Assembly: GCA_021234155.1 (NCBI GenBank)
Contig: JAJEKV010000070.1
Coordinates: forward strand, 6,756,602 to 6,820,601
Direction of reading: 5' to 3'
DNA from: Isoetes taiwanensis
Lineage: Eukaryota > Streptophyta > Lycopodiopsida > Isoetales > Isoetaceae
DNA: 64,000 nt
Shown one piece after another: positions 35,908 to 47,262 of this stretch. The notes below the pieces were generated by a model. That model searched no databases. It was not told the origin of the DNA and worked only from the letters and a program-made list of their open reading frames with translations. The translations under genes and the position numbers were made by a program. Within the stretch, counting starts at the first letter, position 1. Every line of letters begins with the position of its first letter.

Positions 35908-36030
35908 AAAAACTTTCAATGCAAACTGCCGGGGTAAATTTTTTTTTTCTAGCCGGCGAGGTTTAAATAATGCTAAATGCATTTTTTTACTTTTATACGC
36001 CAGAATTCGAATTTGTACGTGATAGAACCT

Positions 36031-36183
36031 ATCTCAAGCAATACTACTTTGAGGGTTAGACAACACTGAAGTTTTTAGATACTTCCCCATAATTTTGAAT
36101 CCAAAGATGCATTACTAAGTAAGTATTTGTGAAATTTATTGTAGCTGACGGGCTTGCTAAATTGTTATCTTGACCATTTGCAC
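36031..36183 (-). repeat. Family A, split copy, piece 2 of 3
   Basis: Reverse complement matches the middle of the family A unit: CAAATGGTCAAGATAACAA, TTTAGCAA, CTACAATAAATTTC, CACAAATACTTACT, ATTATGGGGAAGTATCTAA and AACCCTCAAAGTA. It is flanked by I1 on the left and I2 on the right. Confidence 0.9.
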
Positions 36184-36638
36184 TTTGGCGTTTATACGCT
36201 AATGGCTCCTGGCTGGCGGTAGCAATAGAATCGGCTATTCCTTGGATGGGACGCTTATATCTTGCATCTCCTATTTATATCAGCTTCCCTTTCATTTCCC
36301 TGGCCACATCGGCGCTCTCTTGAGCCTAAGACAAGCAGTGGGTGTCTTGCTGCATTATATTCTAAAAGAGTGGTTTCCAATCAATCCTTGAAACCTAAAT
36401 ATTTTAGTCTAAATATTTTGAAAAGGAATAAAACATGCCTCAACCATACATTAACCATCATGTAAGGCTTGTATTAAGAAGTCAAATTTGAAAAAGGATA
36501 TATAGACCAAGCTAACAGATGGTCATACAATAAATACACATAATAAATATGTAGGAAAATCTTAGTTGAAGAAACATGTCCGTAAATAGTATGCATACAA
36601 ATTGCGTGCTAAATTCTAACATATCCAAATGAAAAATG

Positions 36639-36786
36639 GATTGTAATGGATACAGATCAAAGCCTCCTTCATGGCCGTAAGATGTGCCCAATAAGTTGAA
36701 ACTAAATAGTCCATTGATTGTAATGGATAAGGTGATCAAAGCTCATGGTCAAGATGTGCCTTAACAAGTTGAAACCAAATAGTCCA
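36639..36786 (+). repeat. Two-copy tandem repeat, 77-bp period
   Basis: TTGTAATGGAT starts at 36641 and 36718, each followed by GATCAAAGC, GATGTGCC, AAGTTGAAAC and AAATAGTCCAT in order. Confidence 0.88.
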
Positions 36787-38287
36787 TGGCAAAGAATAGA
36801 TGCACCAACCTAAAATGCCCAAAAAGATAAGCAAGACCCAAGGAAGCCTGGTCTATAAGTGAAACCAATCGCTAGCCTATTAGGTTCTTTCTTAGGAAAA
36901 ATCCACCTTCTCTCTCTCCGGTTTTAGCCCTTGCATCATCGAAATTAGCTACCATGGATTGTATTGAGGTTCTAGCTCTTCCCAAAGGAAGCTCTCTCGT
37001 ATGAGCTCGCATGAGCTTGCATGCAAAACATTTGCCTAGCTGCACAACGAGTAGAATAAAGCCTTAAAGAAAAAACAACGGCTCCATAGATGGCGTAACT
37101 AAATGAGATATACATGAGATAATAGTGTTTTTATCCCCGATTCGCAATCGACCGAGGTTGCGATGTTCAGATTAATTGCCACACATTCGTGAGTCCCCAA
37201 AAGGTCAGCTGTAATAGTAAAAGTCGCATTGTGGTCCTCAACAAATGTGACACCCGGGATGCGTAAAACTCTACTAATTGTTGAAAGATGCGGAGAAAAA
37301 GATCCGTGGAGGAATGAAAATGAGGCTCCACTCCTCAGATCCACCTAAAAGCAAAGTCATGAGAAGAATCACGCCTTTTTCCTACCATCACCAAATTCCC
37401 ATTTAACCCAAATATGGACATGACATGGGGGGTAAGTTTCGCTTAGGATCGTGACAACTAAAAACTTCTTTCTAACAACCTCACGAAATCGGGTCCACGC
37501 TTCGTTCTTTAAAAAGATAAAGAGCATAATCATCACTTGATTCTATCGCACAAAGATGACTTCCTACAGCCACCATATCCTCTCTCTCTCCCTCTCCCTT
37601 CTTTCCCTGCTTCTTAAATCCTAAGTAGTGATGCAAAAAGCAAAAGTGCACCAAATGTTACCCTAATATGAACAAAGCTAAGAAATGGCAAGCAACTTAG
37701 GTGTTTCCTTCCTTTCCTCGTAAGTCCATCCTTCAATGCAATGACGCGAAAGTCATGAAGCTTGGCGGTCTCTATTAAACTCTTCTCATGGTTAAGCTCC
37801 GTGACTTTGAAGCTCTCTATTAAATCTCCCAGAGCGCTGCAAGAATGCGCCCCTTGAAGAAATTTCATTTCGTGAGTTAAGAACTCGTATCTTCAAAGCA
37901 ACCCAAATGTTGGGGAATGGTATGTAATCTATCGCTAGAGCTTCTCAAGTAGCCTTGAAGCTGAAAAGGGATGCTACCTGTAATAGAATCCTCTAGAGTA
38001 TTAAGCACCTCGGATTCGCATAAGATTAGATACAAAAATCAGCCACCAAGCAGAGACGGACCTGATTGGATCCACCTTGCATTGATATAGATTACATGCC
38101 TTGTGCCGCTATACAAGCCGTGATGCAACATCCACTTCAATCGATGCCTATTACATGCCCCTCACATCACCGCACTGCCGATGCATCATATCTCACACTG
38201 CCATGTGGTTTTTGGCGCTAATTCTAGAAAAGAACTCCTAAAGCTACAGCCTTCGAAAGCCCACCACAAAACCTCCACCACACGAGA
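36787..38287. other. Interior of I2, no recognisable gene
   Basis: Short frames on the minus strand (81 codons at 37099-37344, 84 codons at 37614-37868) without recognised similarity. A short CT-rich run is at 37578-37606. Confidence 0.45.
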
Positions 38288-38436
38288 TTTGCCCTTCTAA
38301 AAATCAATCTACCGACAAAAGGGTGCACTCTAGAAATACTATTTAGTACACACTGGATGAATACGACCATCAAATCATATGAAACCTTAGAGAAATGCGA
38401 TAAAACGTAAAACCCCCGCTATAATGCTACATATTT
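38288..38436 (-). repeat. Family D repeat, minus copy
   Basis: Reverse complement of the 6893-7050 family: AAAATCAAT, GGGTGCACTCTAGA, AAATCATATGA, AAAACCCCCGCTAT and TGCTACATAT. It lies inside I2. Confidence 0.75.
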
Positions 38437-38551
38437 GTTCTCCCCAGCTATCATCATGAATGTTTCTATTTAGTTCCAAACGCTCAGACCTTTGTTCTTT
38501 TCCTCGATATGCATGCTCCTTCCAGCCTTGAGTTCCTTTATACGGATTATT

Positions 38552-38646
38552 ATGTACATGGAAGCATTATCCATTATTAAGTCATATGCTTTAAGATTAG
38601 CCATGTACATGGAAGCATTTTATCCATTATTAAGTCATATGCTTTA
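38552..38646 (+). repeat. Two-copy tandem repeat, 51-bp period
   Basis: ATGTACATGGAAGCATT begins at 38552 and 38603, each followed by ATCCATTATTAAGTCATATG and CTTTA. A nearly exact duplication. Confidence 0.93.
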
Positions 38647-40645
38647 TGTTTTTAGTGTTTTTCTCATGCTGGTCTCTGTTGAGTTCTTGTAGTTTGTCTT
38701 TAGTTCCTTGTTAGTTATTTTAGGATCCTTTCATTTGCTCTCATTTGATCCCCATTAACACTTTTTGCATAGTGCCTTCTCCCTGCATTTATTTGCCTTT
38801 TCTCCGCTTTTGTCTTATTTCTTTTATCCCATCACCTATTAGTTCACGTAGTCCACCTTGTTGGTGCTAATTTATCACCTTTGCTTTTAATTTTGCTTTA
38901 TTTATGCCTATCAGATCATGCTAATACCTCTAGATCATATGGCTTATTCTATCTTTACCGTGTCTCCTCTTTTATTTGCCTTAGTTCTCCTTTCCCCGGC
39001 TTCTGTCCATATATTATACTTTGCCCTCAGGTTTAGTATCCTCTTTCGCTTTCTCAATCACCTTGCCATGCCTTCCTTTTGTTTGCCCTCACTCGATCTC
39101 TTTTCATCGCTCTTTTTGCCCATCCTTTCCTTTTCGCTTCCCTTCCTTTTTCTTCTTCTCGGCCCTAGTTTGCTCCATTCTCTTGAGGTAGATTCCTCTT
39201 TCATCTACCAACTAGTTGTATTTTAGGGGACTCCATCCTAGATCGTTAATGATTCTACCATGTGATAATAGAATCGACATTCCTTGATGGGGATCGCCAT
39301 ACTCAGATTCCATTTATATCAGCCTCCCTCCCCTTCATTTCCAAATACCTGCCTTCTTGAGCTCTTTTCATTCTCGCTTCGCTCCACAAGTTTCCCGCCC
39401 ACCTCTCCCTCTATCATGTTTGACTCATGGACATATCTACGTCCGGGATTTTCCATTTTATCATATTCTTTTATCGAGGCAGTCCCATTTCCTATTTAGT
39501 CAGCTACCATCTTGTATGTCCTCATTCATTTTCTATACTTGCTCCACCTCGCACTCCGGAGCATCCTCCACGCTTTTTCTTTCTCTTCTTAGGCCTCCTA
39601 CTAAATTTCTCGGCCCCCTCTCTCGCCTCTCCTTACACCGGGCTTGTTTGTTGTATCCGCCAGTGGTGTCCGTGGTTTGGTTACTGCATTCATCTTATGT
39701 TATATATCCTCGTGGCCTCCCATTTTATGCATAGTCTCCTTTCTGTGGCTCAGAAATCGAGAGGGTCGATTTATTATTCATTTTACTCAACGTGTTGCTT
39801 CGCTTCATGTTGTGGCTCATGGGTCTCAAATTTTGTTTGCATAGCTTTTTTCTCACGCGCTGTAGCTCTCGAAGATAGTATTTGATATTTTCCTTTGGGT
39901 GGTGGCGTCAGAATTGGCAGGCAAAGACTAATCTGGATGCCATTTCCTCGTAGTGGTTGGGCGACATTCCCATTGGTTACTGCTATTTCTTTCGCCGCGG
40001 GGTCTCGAACCGAAAGTGCTTTTATATTCTTGGATATTTTGGAACGTCATTCTCCATGTTTTCGCTTTTTGATGTTCTTTTTGCAAGTTCAGAGGTTCTT
40101 ATGTTTCATTTTTCTCGGGCCAGGTAATCAGAGTTCTCCAGGCATTCTCCATTTTATCTTCTCGGGCGATGTAGCCCTCCTCCTCAGGCAAGACTAATCT
40201 GATATTTTTCTCCACGCATGGTCATTCACAGACGGTTCCTCGACATCTACTGTTGTTTCTTTTCCAAATGCGGGCCCCGGAGCCTCTTATTGGATATTTA
40301 ATACATTAATGCGCTAAAGGTGCCTAACTCCTTGATGGGTCCTTTCTTCATCTTTGCCATTGCGTGTTGCTTTCTTTGAGGCCTCTTGATGATCGAGGTG
40401 CATGGATCGCGGTATATGGAAGGCCATCCTCGGGAGAGTAGCCATCACCAGTTTCTTCCTCAGATAAACCGAGCGCTGATGAAGCATTCTTTTATTCAGA
40501 TTTCCTTAGTTTCTTCGTGGCTCGATGATTGTCTAGCTCTCTGAAAGCATTTAAATTTCAAGTTCTTTCAAAGTTCTACCCCAATAGGGGAATCAATTTG
40601 TAATTAACGATTTCACAAAGCTCAATGAGAATACCACTACATCGG
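38647..40645. other. T-rich interior of I2, no recognisable gene
   Basis: Pyrimidine-biased plus strand gives overlapping plus frames of 66-152 codons (for example 39427-39885) that are hydrophobic and serine-rich by composition. None has a recognisable domain, and I read them as compositional. Confidence 0.45.
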
Positions 40646-40673
40646 CCAACTAGTTGTATCTAGACCCATCCAG

Positions 40674-40882
40674 AATGCCTCGATTTGTTAGAGGGTTTAT
40701 AAATCCAGTTTGTGTTAGTGTACCAGAATCAAATGTTTTAGATGCCTGTACAAGATAGAGAGTTGGTGCAATAGGAAAGCTCAATATCATGGATAACAAC
40801 TTTAGGACATGTTTGGTCTTATGTTCCGTAAAACTACTATAATGTTCTGCTCTCATTGCTTTCATGAAGAGATAAGACAAAA
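40674..40882 (-). repeat. Family A, split copy, piece 3 of 3
   Basis: Reverse complement matches the first ~200 bp of the family A unit: ACATTATAGTAGTTT, CATAAGACCAAACA, GATATTGAGCTTTC, TGTACACTAACACAAAC-like block and CCTCTAACAAAT. With pieces 1 and 2 it completes one unit in correct order. Confidence 0.9.
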
Positions 40883-40914
40883 TATAATGCACTAGAAGCT
40901 TCCCAAAGTTTGTT

Positions 40915-41075
40915 ATTGTTGTTTTCCCACCTACACCGGGTGGTTTTAGTACTCAGACAAACATGGTTAGGCTATCCCCGGCTAATATGTGTTTCATGAA
41001 TAAATGTATTTACTTACATACATTAATAAAAACTAAAAAAATATCTTGCCTTAAAAAAAAACCTACCAAACTACC
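40915..41075 (+). repeat. Family C repeat, uninterrupted copy
   Basis: Contains CTACACCGGGTGGTTTT, TTAGGCTAT, TTCATGAATAAATGTATTT, ACATTAATAAAAACTAAAA and ATATCTTGCCTT in one continuous block. The same landmarks at 2634-4208 are separated by tract Y1. Confidence 0.85.
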
Positions 41076-41084
41076 TTCCGGGAC

Positions 41085-42085
41085 AACACGTACTGGAAGT
41101 TAAATTTCTTCATACTTTAGTACTAGTAGTCTTCACATAAGCTATGGCTTCACCTCATGTGGTTTTCCTTTCGACGCTTCACTTGTCCCTATTTTAGAAT
41201 CTATTTTGACACAAAACGCTAGGCTAGTGCTAGTACATTATTAGTGCAACTCCATCACATGTTGAGATATAGACTTTGCTTTTCATTTAGTACCTCCCAT
41301 CTAGTGCGACTTCCAATGCATGTGAAGCTAAAAATTTCATATAAAGGCAAATCTAACATTGTGGGACTTTAAGACCTTATTCAAAAATTTTTCTAAGAAC
41401 TTCCCACATGTGCTGGAAGTTAAACTGTGTTTTTAAATTTTGTTTTTAAGCTTACTGCTTTTTAGAAGCTCTTATATATTGTATCTTCCAATATGTAACC
41501 TCTTTCTTCTTAAGAAACTTCTAACACCTGTTGGAAGTTAAAGGTTTTGTACGTGGTAGAAACTCCCATGTAGTGTAACTTCCAACATTACAATAGAACC
41601 TTGGGACCTTCATGTGCAACTTCTAACTGATGTTGGAAGTCTAGCGACATCGTCCTCCAATCTAGAATGTCGACGGCCACCTTCTATGTAGCATTCCAAC
41701 ACGTGTTGGAAGTTCACACATAGTAGTTCCCATGGTGACCCTCAAACACTAGCTAGAGACTTCCAAATGTAATGTAACTTCCAACATGTAGAACCTTGGA
41801 ACCTTCATGCGTAGACCTTTGTGCGTCATGCTTTTGTATGGTTTTCTCGTATCTCCCATGCTATTATCATCCAACACGTGTTGGAAGTTAAATTTCTTCA
41901 TACTTTAGTGCTAGTAGCTCACATGAGTGTCATGGCTTCACTTGTGGTGGTTTTCTCGATGCTTCACTTGTCCCTGCTTTGGAATCTATTTTGACACTAA
42001 AATGTTAGGCTAGTGCTAACATGCAATCTAGTGCAACTTCCAACACATGTTGGAAGTCTAGCATATAGAACTTTGCTTTTCAATT
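41085..42085 (+). repeat. Array of short hairpins around TTGGAAGT
   Basis: About a dozen copies of ACTTCCAACA...TGTTGGAAGT, whole or half, lie 40-170 bp apart. The best are perfect or near-perfect palindromes: TTCCAACACGTGTTGGAA at 41694-41711, CCAACACGTGTTGG at 41871-41884, and the 22-bp unit at 42036-42057 with a single central mismatch. A ~210-bp stretch (41094-41308) recurs at 41882-42090 with substitutions. No coding frame is present. A degenerate unit also occurs at about 49751-49777. Confidence 0.88.
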
Positions 42086-45000
42086 TTAGTACCATCTAAT
42101 AACCATTTGGTTCTTTAACTACTAATTTTATCTTAGATTCTTAGTCCCATAGCCCTACATAAAGTGATCAAGTATACTTATTTTGAACTTCTACTTGTTA
42201 TGGCCAAAGCCTAATGCATGATGGATTGGTATAGGTGAGCAAAGACTAAGAGCTTCATCTCTAGAGGAGTTGCATCTTGTGAATTACTTAGAATACAAAG
42301 ATCTATTGGGTTGGAGGTGGTATTTTGAGGTTTTACAAGGTTACACTGCCTACAATGAAATCTGTTTACTAGATGATGAGCAACATGTGTGTCATCTTAT
42401 TGAAGATCGGCGAAGTTCCCCTGGCAAGATGGGAACTGGCTGCTTGTAAAATGAATCCAGGATGCTAAGGATGCAAGTATTAAAGGTTTGTTGTCTTTTG
42501 AGAATTTTGACATCTCTTGTATGACAAAAAATCGATGATCGATATAAGTTGTAAAGTGATGGATTAAAATTCGCTGATTATATAAATGCCGAGAGGGCTG
42601 GATTTGTGTATTGGGGATATCCTAAATTTACATTCTTGGCAATTACCGCATTAAGACTCTCAAAGGAAGAAACAGGGTCAAAATTATGCAAAATACAATA
42701 AAAGATTCCGCCAGTCATGTAAGTCATGGAAAAACTTTTTGAAGAAGTGAAACATGAGTTTTTTTGAAGTCAATTATGCCCTTACTCGATGCCATCACAA
42801 AAAGCTCATGCCAATGGGGAGCCGAAGCCAGACAGAAGTTTTTACCGAAATGCTTCATTCCAAGCCAACCGTGACGTAGCCAGAATATCCGCGGCTCTAG
42901 CTTCGTGTCGACATAATATGTAGCAATTATGACCGCATTCCCACCCCCACTCCCGCCGTGTATTTCTTCCAACAAAGTTTGGCGTGGAAGATGGATTGCC
43001 CGCCTGGGAACTCTCGATTTTCTCTCTGGAATAGCTGACTACGCCTAAAGTGAGTTTCTACCACAAAAAGCTTCAATAAGGTAAAATCATCGAGCCTTTC
43101 CTAGTATTTCCTCGATTCCGGCCCATATCTCTAATTTGAATTCGCGGACTTTAGATGGCTATAAGCTCTATCACAATCGGAAATGATCTTGAAAAGCTTC
43201 GCGGGTGTCGACGAGCTTTCGAGCCACACTCTAACCCGTAATGAGGTGAATAATGAGTCAAAAAAGATGCGTGAGAAGTGATGTTTCAAGACATCGAAGG
43301 CTTCTGTGGTCCGCTTTTCGATCAGCAATGAGATATTTGTACAAGTGAGTCATGTATACACTCCAACAAATATGTCAAAAGAAAAAATAAAGGCTTAAGA
43401 ATTTTCTCCCTACCTGGCCAGGAAAGCAAATTGTGGGCATGTACTCTCTATGCAATCCATATCTAAATTAGTTCATTCCTATTCTCTCAAGCCTAGGTAT
43501 ATCCGATGTAGAATACCTCTTCATAGTAGTGTATTCCATTTGCTTTCACCAAGATATGGCCCTTTGTTGTTCAAGGCAGCATACCAAAGGCGTTCTCATG
43601 GGGTGCTATGGTTCTTGAGGTATGAATACTCATGAAGATCCGCTTATCGAAGCTTCCATTGCCCACCGTCCGAGCTATAATCAAGAAAGCTCGATGCCAC
43701 TTCGCCTTAATAGCACTGAGTAAGTTGGTCGCCGTGAAATGCTTACGATTGAAGGAGAAGGAGGCATGAAGACAAATTTAGGAATTGATTTGTCTATCAT
43801 TTTATTCAAGATGTTTACGCCCGGTACCGGTGGATAGGTTTTAGATAGTCTATTTCTTGAAGGTTGGAGTGCTCGACTTCATGATGGTTTCAATCTAATC
43901 AATGCGTGATAAGTCAAGACATGGTTCTGCCTCGTATATCAAGATCCGTGATATGAACTCCATGTAATATAAATATAAGTGACGCATTAATCGAGATCTA
44001 TCGGTGATATTGATTGAAGGTTTGCTTTCAAAGGTAACACATAAAATTAAAAGTAGCTAATGAAAATATGAATACTCTCAAAATAAGGAAGAGCCAAGAC
44101 CGTAGGCACGGCGGCGAAATTATGTATAACATAAAAATATGGAGAGCTTAATCGAGCCACGGCATGTAAATTCATTAGAGGTTTGATGGGATTCACTTAT
44201 GGCCCAACCTCGATGCCAAAGATGGAACTCACCTGAGTTTGAGCCCCAGACTCAGGGTTTCTAATGACAAGGACTTGCTACGTCCCACAAGACGCATCAA
44301 TGTATATTTATTTCAAGATCAGAATCATCACTTCAAAAAAAAATTTTTTAGGCTTATTACAAAGGCGAATTTGCTATGTCCATGTACTCGACTCGGATAC
44401 ATGCATTTCGCGACCTCCAGAATCTCACGTGCTTTTTTTTCGCTCGCTCTTTCTTTATTTCTTTCTTTTATGTAGACCGTATTACAGCTAAGCAATTTCC
44501 ACATGTCCATTGCCTAACCTGATACATGCATCTTCGTGATCAGAACTAATCGCGCTCCACTCTTTCATACTAATTTGACAATAACTAACGAGACTACTTT
44601 TGAACTCACAAAACACTACTCAAAATTCTTAATGAAACAAAAAGAGTTGTCATCGGGCTTTAAATATCAATGTTCATTGCTCTAAATTCATCGAAGCATC
44701 CCTCATTAACTTCCTCCCTTCAATCAACCCTTCTTGTATGGCAACTATAAAATAAAAGTGTTGTTTTGCACCGTGAGCTACTCTGCATAAATGTGTATAA
44801 CATAAAATATGGAGAAAGTTAAGATCAGAAATACTCTGCGGCGTAAATTGCGCTAACATAAAAATATAGAAACGTTTTATTTCAAGACCGTGAGCTACTT
44901 GTTAGTCACTCTTGCATATCAAGCCGCTACTAGCGCACTCACCTTCAAACTATCACAAATCAAGGTGTTGCCCAACGAATGGTAAGAGTGCAAAACCGAT

Positions 45001-46389
45001 AAGGTATGGAGTTGCTTTTAGCACATGGTATGATAATATAGTAGAGAAAGAATGGAATTTTCAATCATCCGCAGAGTTCGAGAGGAGATAGATCTTCATG
45101 AAACAGTGGAGAATGTGAGCATGCTTCAATTTTACACCATCTTTCAGCACAAGGATCTCAACTTGCAATCATCTTTCCGGGTAATTTATTCCCTTTCGAT
45201 GTGTATACTTCACGATCACCGTGATTCGATGGATATGCCGCATGCTTTCTTTCCTGCCCAAAAGTTAGGTCGCGACTCATTGTAGCTTCTATGACAAGAC
45301 TCAATCGCTACTGGCGGCTGCCAGTAATCAATCGTAGCTTCTGGGATTTAAACAAGATATTGGTTCTCAAGCATTTCCATTCGAAAGGCATTTGAGCAAG
45401 AATAGTTGGTTGTGGTTTCTTCCATTTTCAACATGAAGCGACATGCATTTTCTTAGTTCATCCTATGGAATGCATTTGGATAGTGCTAAAAGCAAGAGCC
45501 TAGATTTTGGTGCGCTTTACCATTTGATTCTTACACTTGATCTACCGGCTTCTATCATGAGCGTAATCTGCACGCGTTTAGGCACAAAGGAGAAGATGCA
45601 CGCATATTTATCACAGCCTAAGGGTACTCAAGTATCGGGCAGTTGACCGGCTTGGAGTTGAGAGTAGACTCGGAGACTTATTTAGTCTTCGTTTCGAGAA
45701 GGCCCTTCGTGATGAAATTCTTCTGGGTGACTTAAGGGTGTGCGAAGGAGGCCTTTCAGGAATAGTAGACTTTAGTCGAATGTGTCTTGCTGTAGTTGAG
45801 GGCTTGGATGTATGTGTTGTGTTGTCTTGCTCAAGCTGAATGACGCAATTGTTTCCTGGATGTTTAGGCTTATGATTTTCAAAAGATTTTGCCTTCTTTC
45901 ATGTTGTCCTCTTCCATCCCAAACCGGAAGGAGGTATTTCGTGATCCGTGATCAAGAAACAACTGGCAGCAGGTAAGGATTCAATACGTATGACGGAGGA
46001 CCATATATGTCTTTATAGCCGCCCCTAATGGCGTAGAGCGCGAAGCAAGTGTATCAAACAAAGCAAATGTCATAGACAAAATCCGAGTGAATGTGGACCA
46101 CCCCGTTGGGGGAGGCTCTGTATCCGTGATTCCGCTGAAGATGGTGAGAATATGTACCTACACAAGAAATTGGAAAATATAACTCTTCTTCCAAAGAGTA
46201 CCGTACAGATAGATGTAATAGGGTCGAAGTTAATGCGAGGATGAAGCCTCCACCCCATCGTTTGTCTGCTGCATTCCTGAGGTCTCGCTATATCATCCGC
46301 AGGGAAATCGTGATCGTCTTTCACTTTGAGACGGATTGTCCAATTTGCTTTTTGACCTTTATCTCCACCTTGGGAGATCTTGTAGCCGT
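42086..46389. other. No recognisable gene
   Basis: AT-rich with short frames: 83 codons minus at 42724-42975, 65 codons minus at 43131-43328, 78 codons plus at 44239-44475, 77 codons plus at 45052-45285. None is recognised. Weak local duplications exist near 44380 and 44510 (GATACATGCAT block) and of a TAACATAAAAATAT word at 44125, 44797 and 44855. Confidence 0.45.
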
Positions 46390-46490
46390 TGTTTTAGGCT
46401 ATTATCCGCTACTATGGAGCCATGAATAAATGTATTTATTTACATACTATTACTAAAAACTAAAATATCTTGCCTTCCAAAACAATCCCC
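46390..46490 (+). repeat. Family C repeat, uninterrupted copy
   Basis: TTTTAGGCTAT, CATGAATAAATGTATTTA, TTACATACTATTACTAAAAA and ATATCTTGCCTT lie in the same order and spacing as at 40915-41075, again without a pyrimidine tract between them. Confidence 0.82.
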
Positions 46491-46845
46491 AGAACCTATC
46501 ATTTTCAGGCGGTAGTTTCCATTACAACAATTCCATCGCTATTCACCAAGAGTGAGGCTAACAATTTGAACTGGATCAAGCAAAACCAAAGGACGCCATG
46601 AAAGAGAGTTGTACCAAGGTCTCAATGTAATTGCGTGCACTATGAAGCGTAGCAAAGAGGCTTAAGATCCAAGTGTCGGGCCATCTTGCCTTCTTCATTC
46701 AATGGGAGCCTAAGGGCAATGCGTAAATGCAACTATCAAGGCTCGGCTGCCTTTGATCTAAGGGTTTGGCAAAACCGCACTCCTCTTCTAAGTGGACATT
46801 TTACATGCAATCCAAATTGGCCGAAATTAAAGCCAACTTGCTACC

Positions 46846-47262
46846 TCACAAGCAACAATCACACGACGGCTTACTTGACGTATTCCACACAAAGCTCAAG
46901 GCATCTTCCACATGATCCCTTTGAGAATGATATATCGTAAGGTGAAGGCCCATATTGCCATGATCGGAAGTTCCGTAACGGTATTTGCCCCATTGCCACC
47001 TCCTCTTATGATTCTCGAATAAGAAGACAAGATCCTGCAGATAACGGCTAAATTGACAAAGATTACAAGTGCTTTTAAGTATCAGGCCTGTAAACCATCG
47101 TGATACACACAATTTTGCCCGACAAAGAGATTTTATGGTAGAGGTAAATGTGCTGTATATGGGGCATTCTTCTATAGTTTCATGGCTAGAGCTGACTCGA
47201 CTAAACCATGTTATGTGACTGACGGTTTCATCAGAGCATGCAGCTTTAATTACATATTTCAT
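46846..47262 (-). CDS. Unrecognised open frame, 138 codons
   Basis: One of the longer frames in the window outside the low-complexity tracts, with ordinary amino-acid composition. Cysteine is fairly frequent (CNLCQF, CDCCL, CSDETV). I do not recognise a domain, see no convincing neighbours or splice context, and cannot exclude chance. It may be an exon or a remnant of an unidentified repeat. Confidence 0.15.
   Translation of the reverse strand: MKYVIKAACSDETVSHITWFSRVSSSHETIEECPIYSTFTSTIKSLCRAKLCVSRWFTGLILKSTCNLCQFSRYLQDLVFLFENHKRRWQWGKYRYGTSDHGNMGLHLTIYHSQRDHVEDALSFVWNTSSKPSCDCCL

Larger units (their letters stand above)
27887..36030. mobile_element. 8.1-kb insertion I1 with paired terminal motif clusters
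   Basis: Defined by the interruption of a family A copy: family sequence ends GGCCAAAGG at 27886 and continues CAAGCAATACTAC at 36034, adjacent positions in intact copies. Just inside each end is a cluster of CAGACGCTGAAA-like words (28020-28290 and 35687-35907), sharing the 15-mer GTTTCGGCAGACGCT. The outermost ends show a weak inverted similarity (GGTTCAATACATTGTAC at 27900; GGTTCTATCACGTAC on the minus strand at 36029). No transposase, integrase or reverse transcriptase was recognised. It may be a large non-autonomous DNA transposon, or an unusual LTR-type element since the motifs are in the same orientation at both ends. It also contains Y2 and a tandem repeat. Confidence 0.7.
36184..40673. 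mobile_element. 4.5-kb insertion I2, apparently head-to-tail
   Basis: Second interruption of the same family A copy; only about 15 family bases are missing between 36183 and 40674. Inside, a head segment (36195-36345) recurs at 39240-39370 (AATAGAATCG, ATTCCTTG, TTATATCAGC, CTTGAGC), and a tail segment with CCAACTAGTTGTAT occurs at 39208-39221 and again at the right end (40646-40659). Tail abuts head at 39.24 kb, as if two copies of 3.05 and 1.43 kb lie in tandem. No coding domain was recognised. Confidence 0.55.

Noticed and set aside
39427-39885. 152-codon hydrophobic membrane protein
   Set aside because: T-rich plus strand gives several overlapping hydrophobic frames; no conserved pattern, and it lies inside insertion I2.
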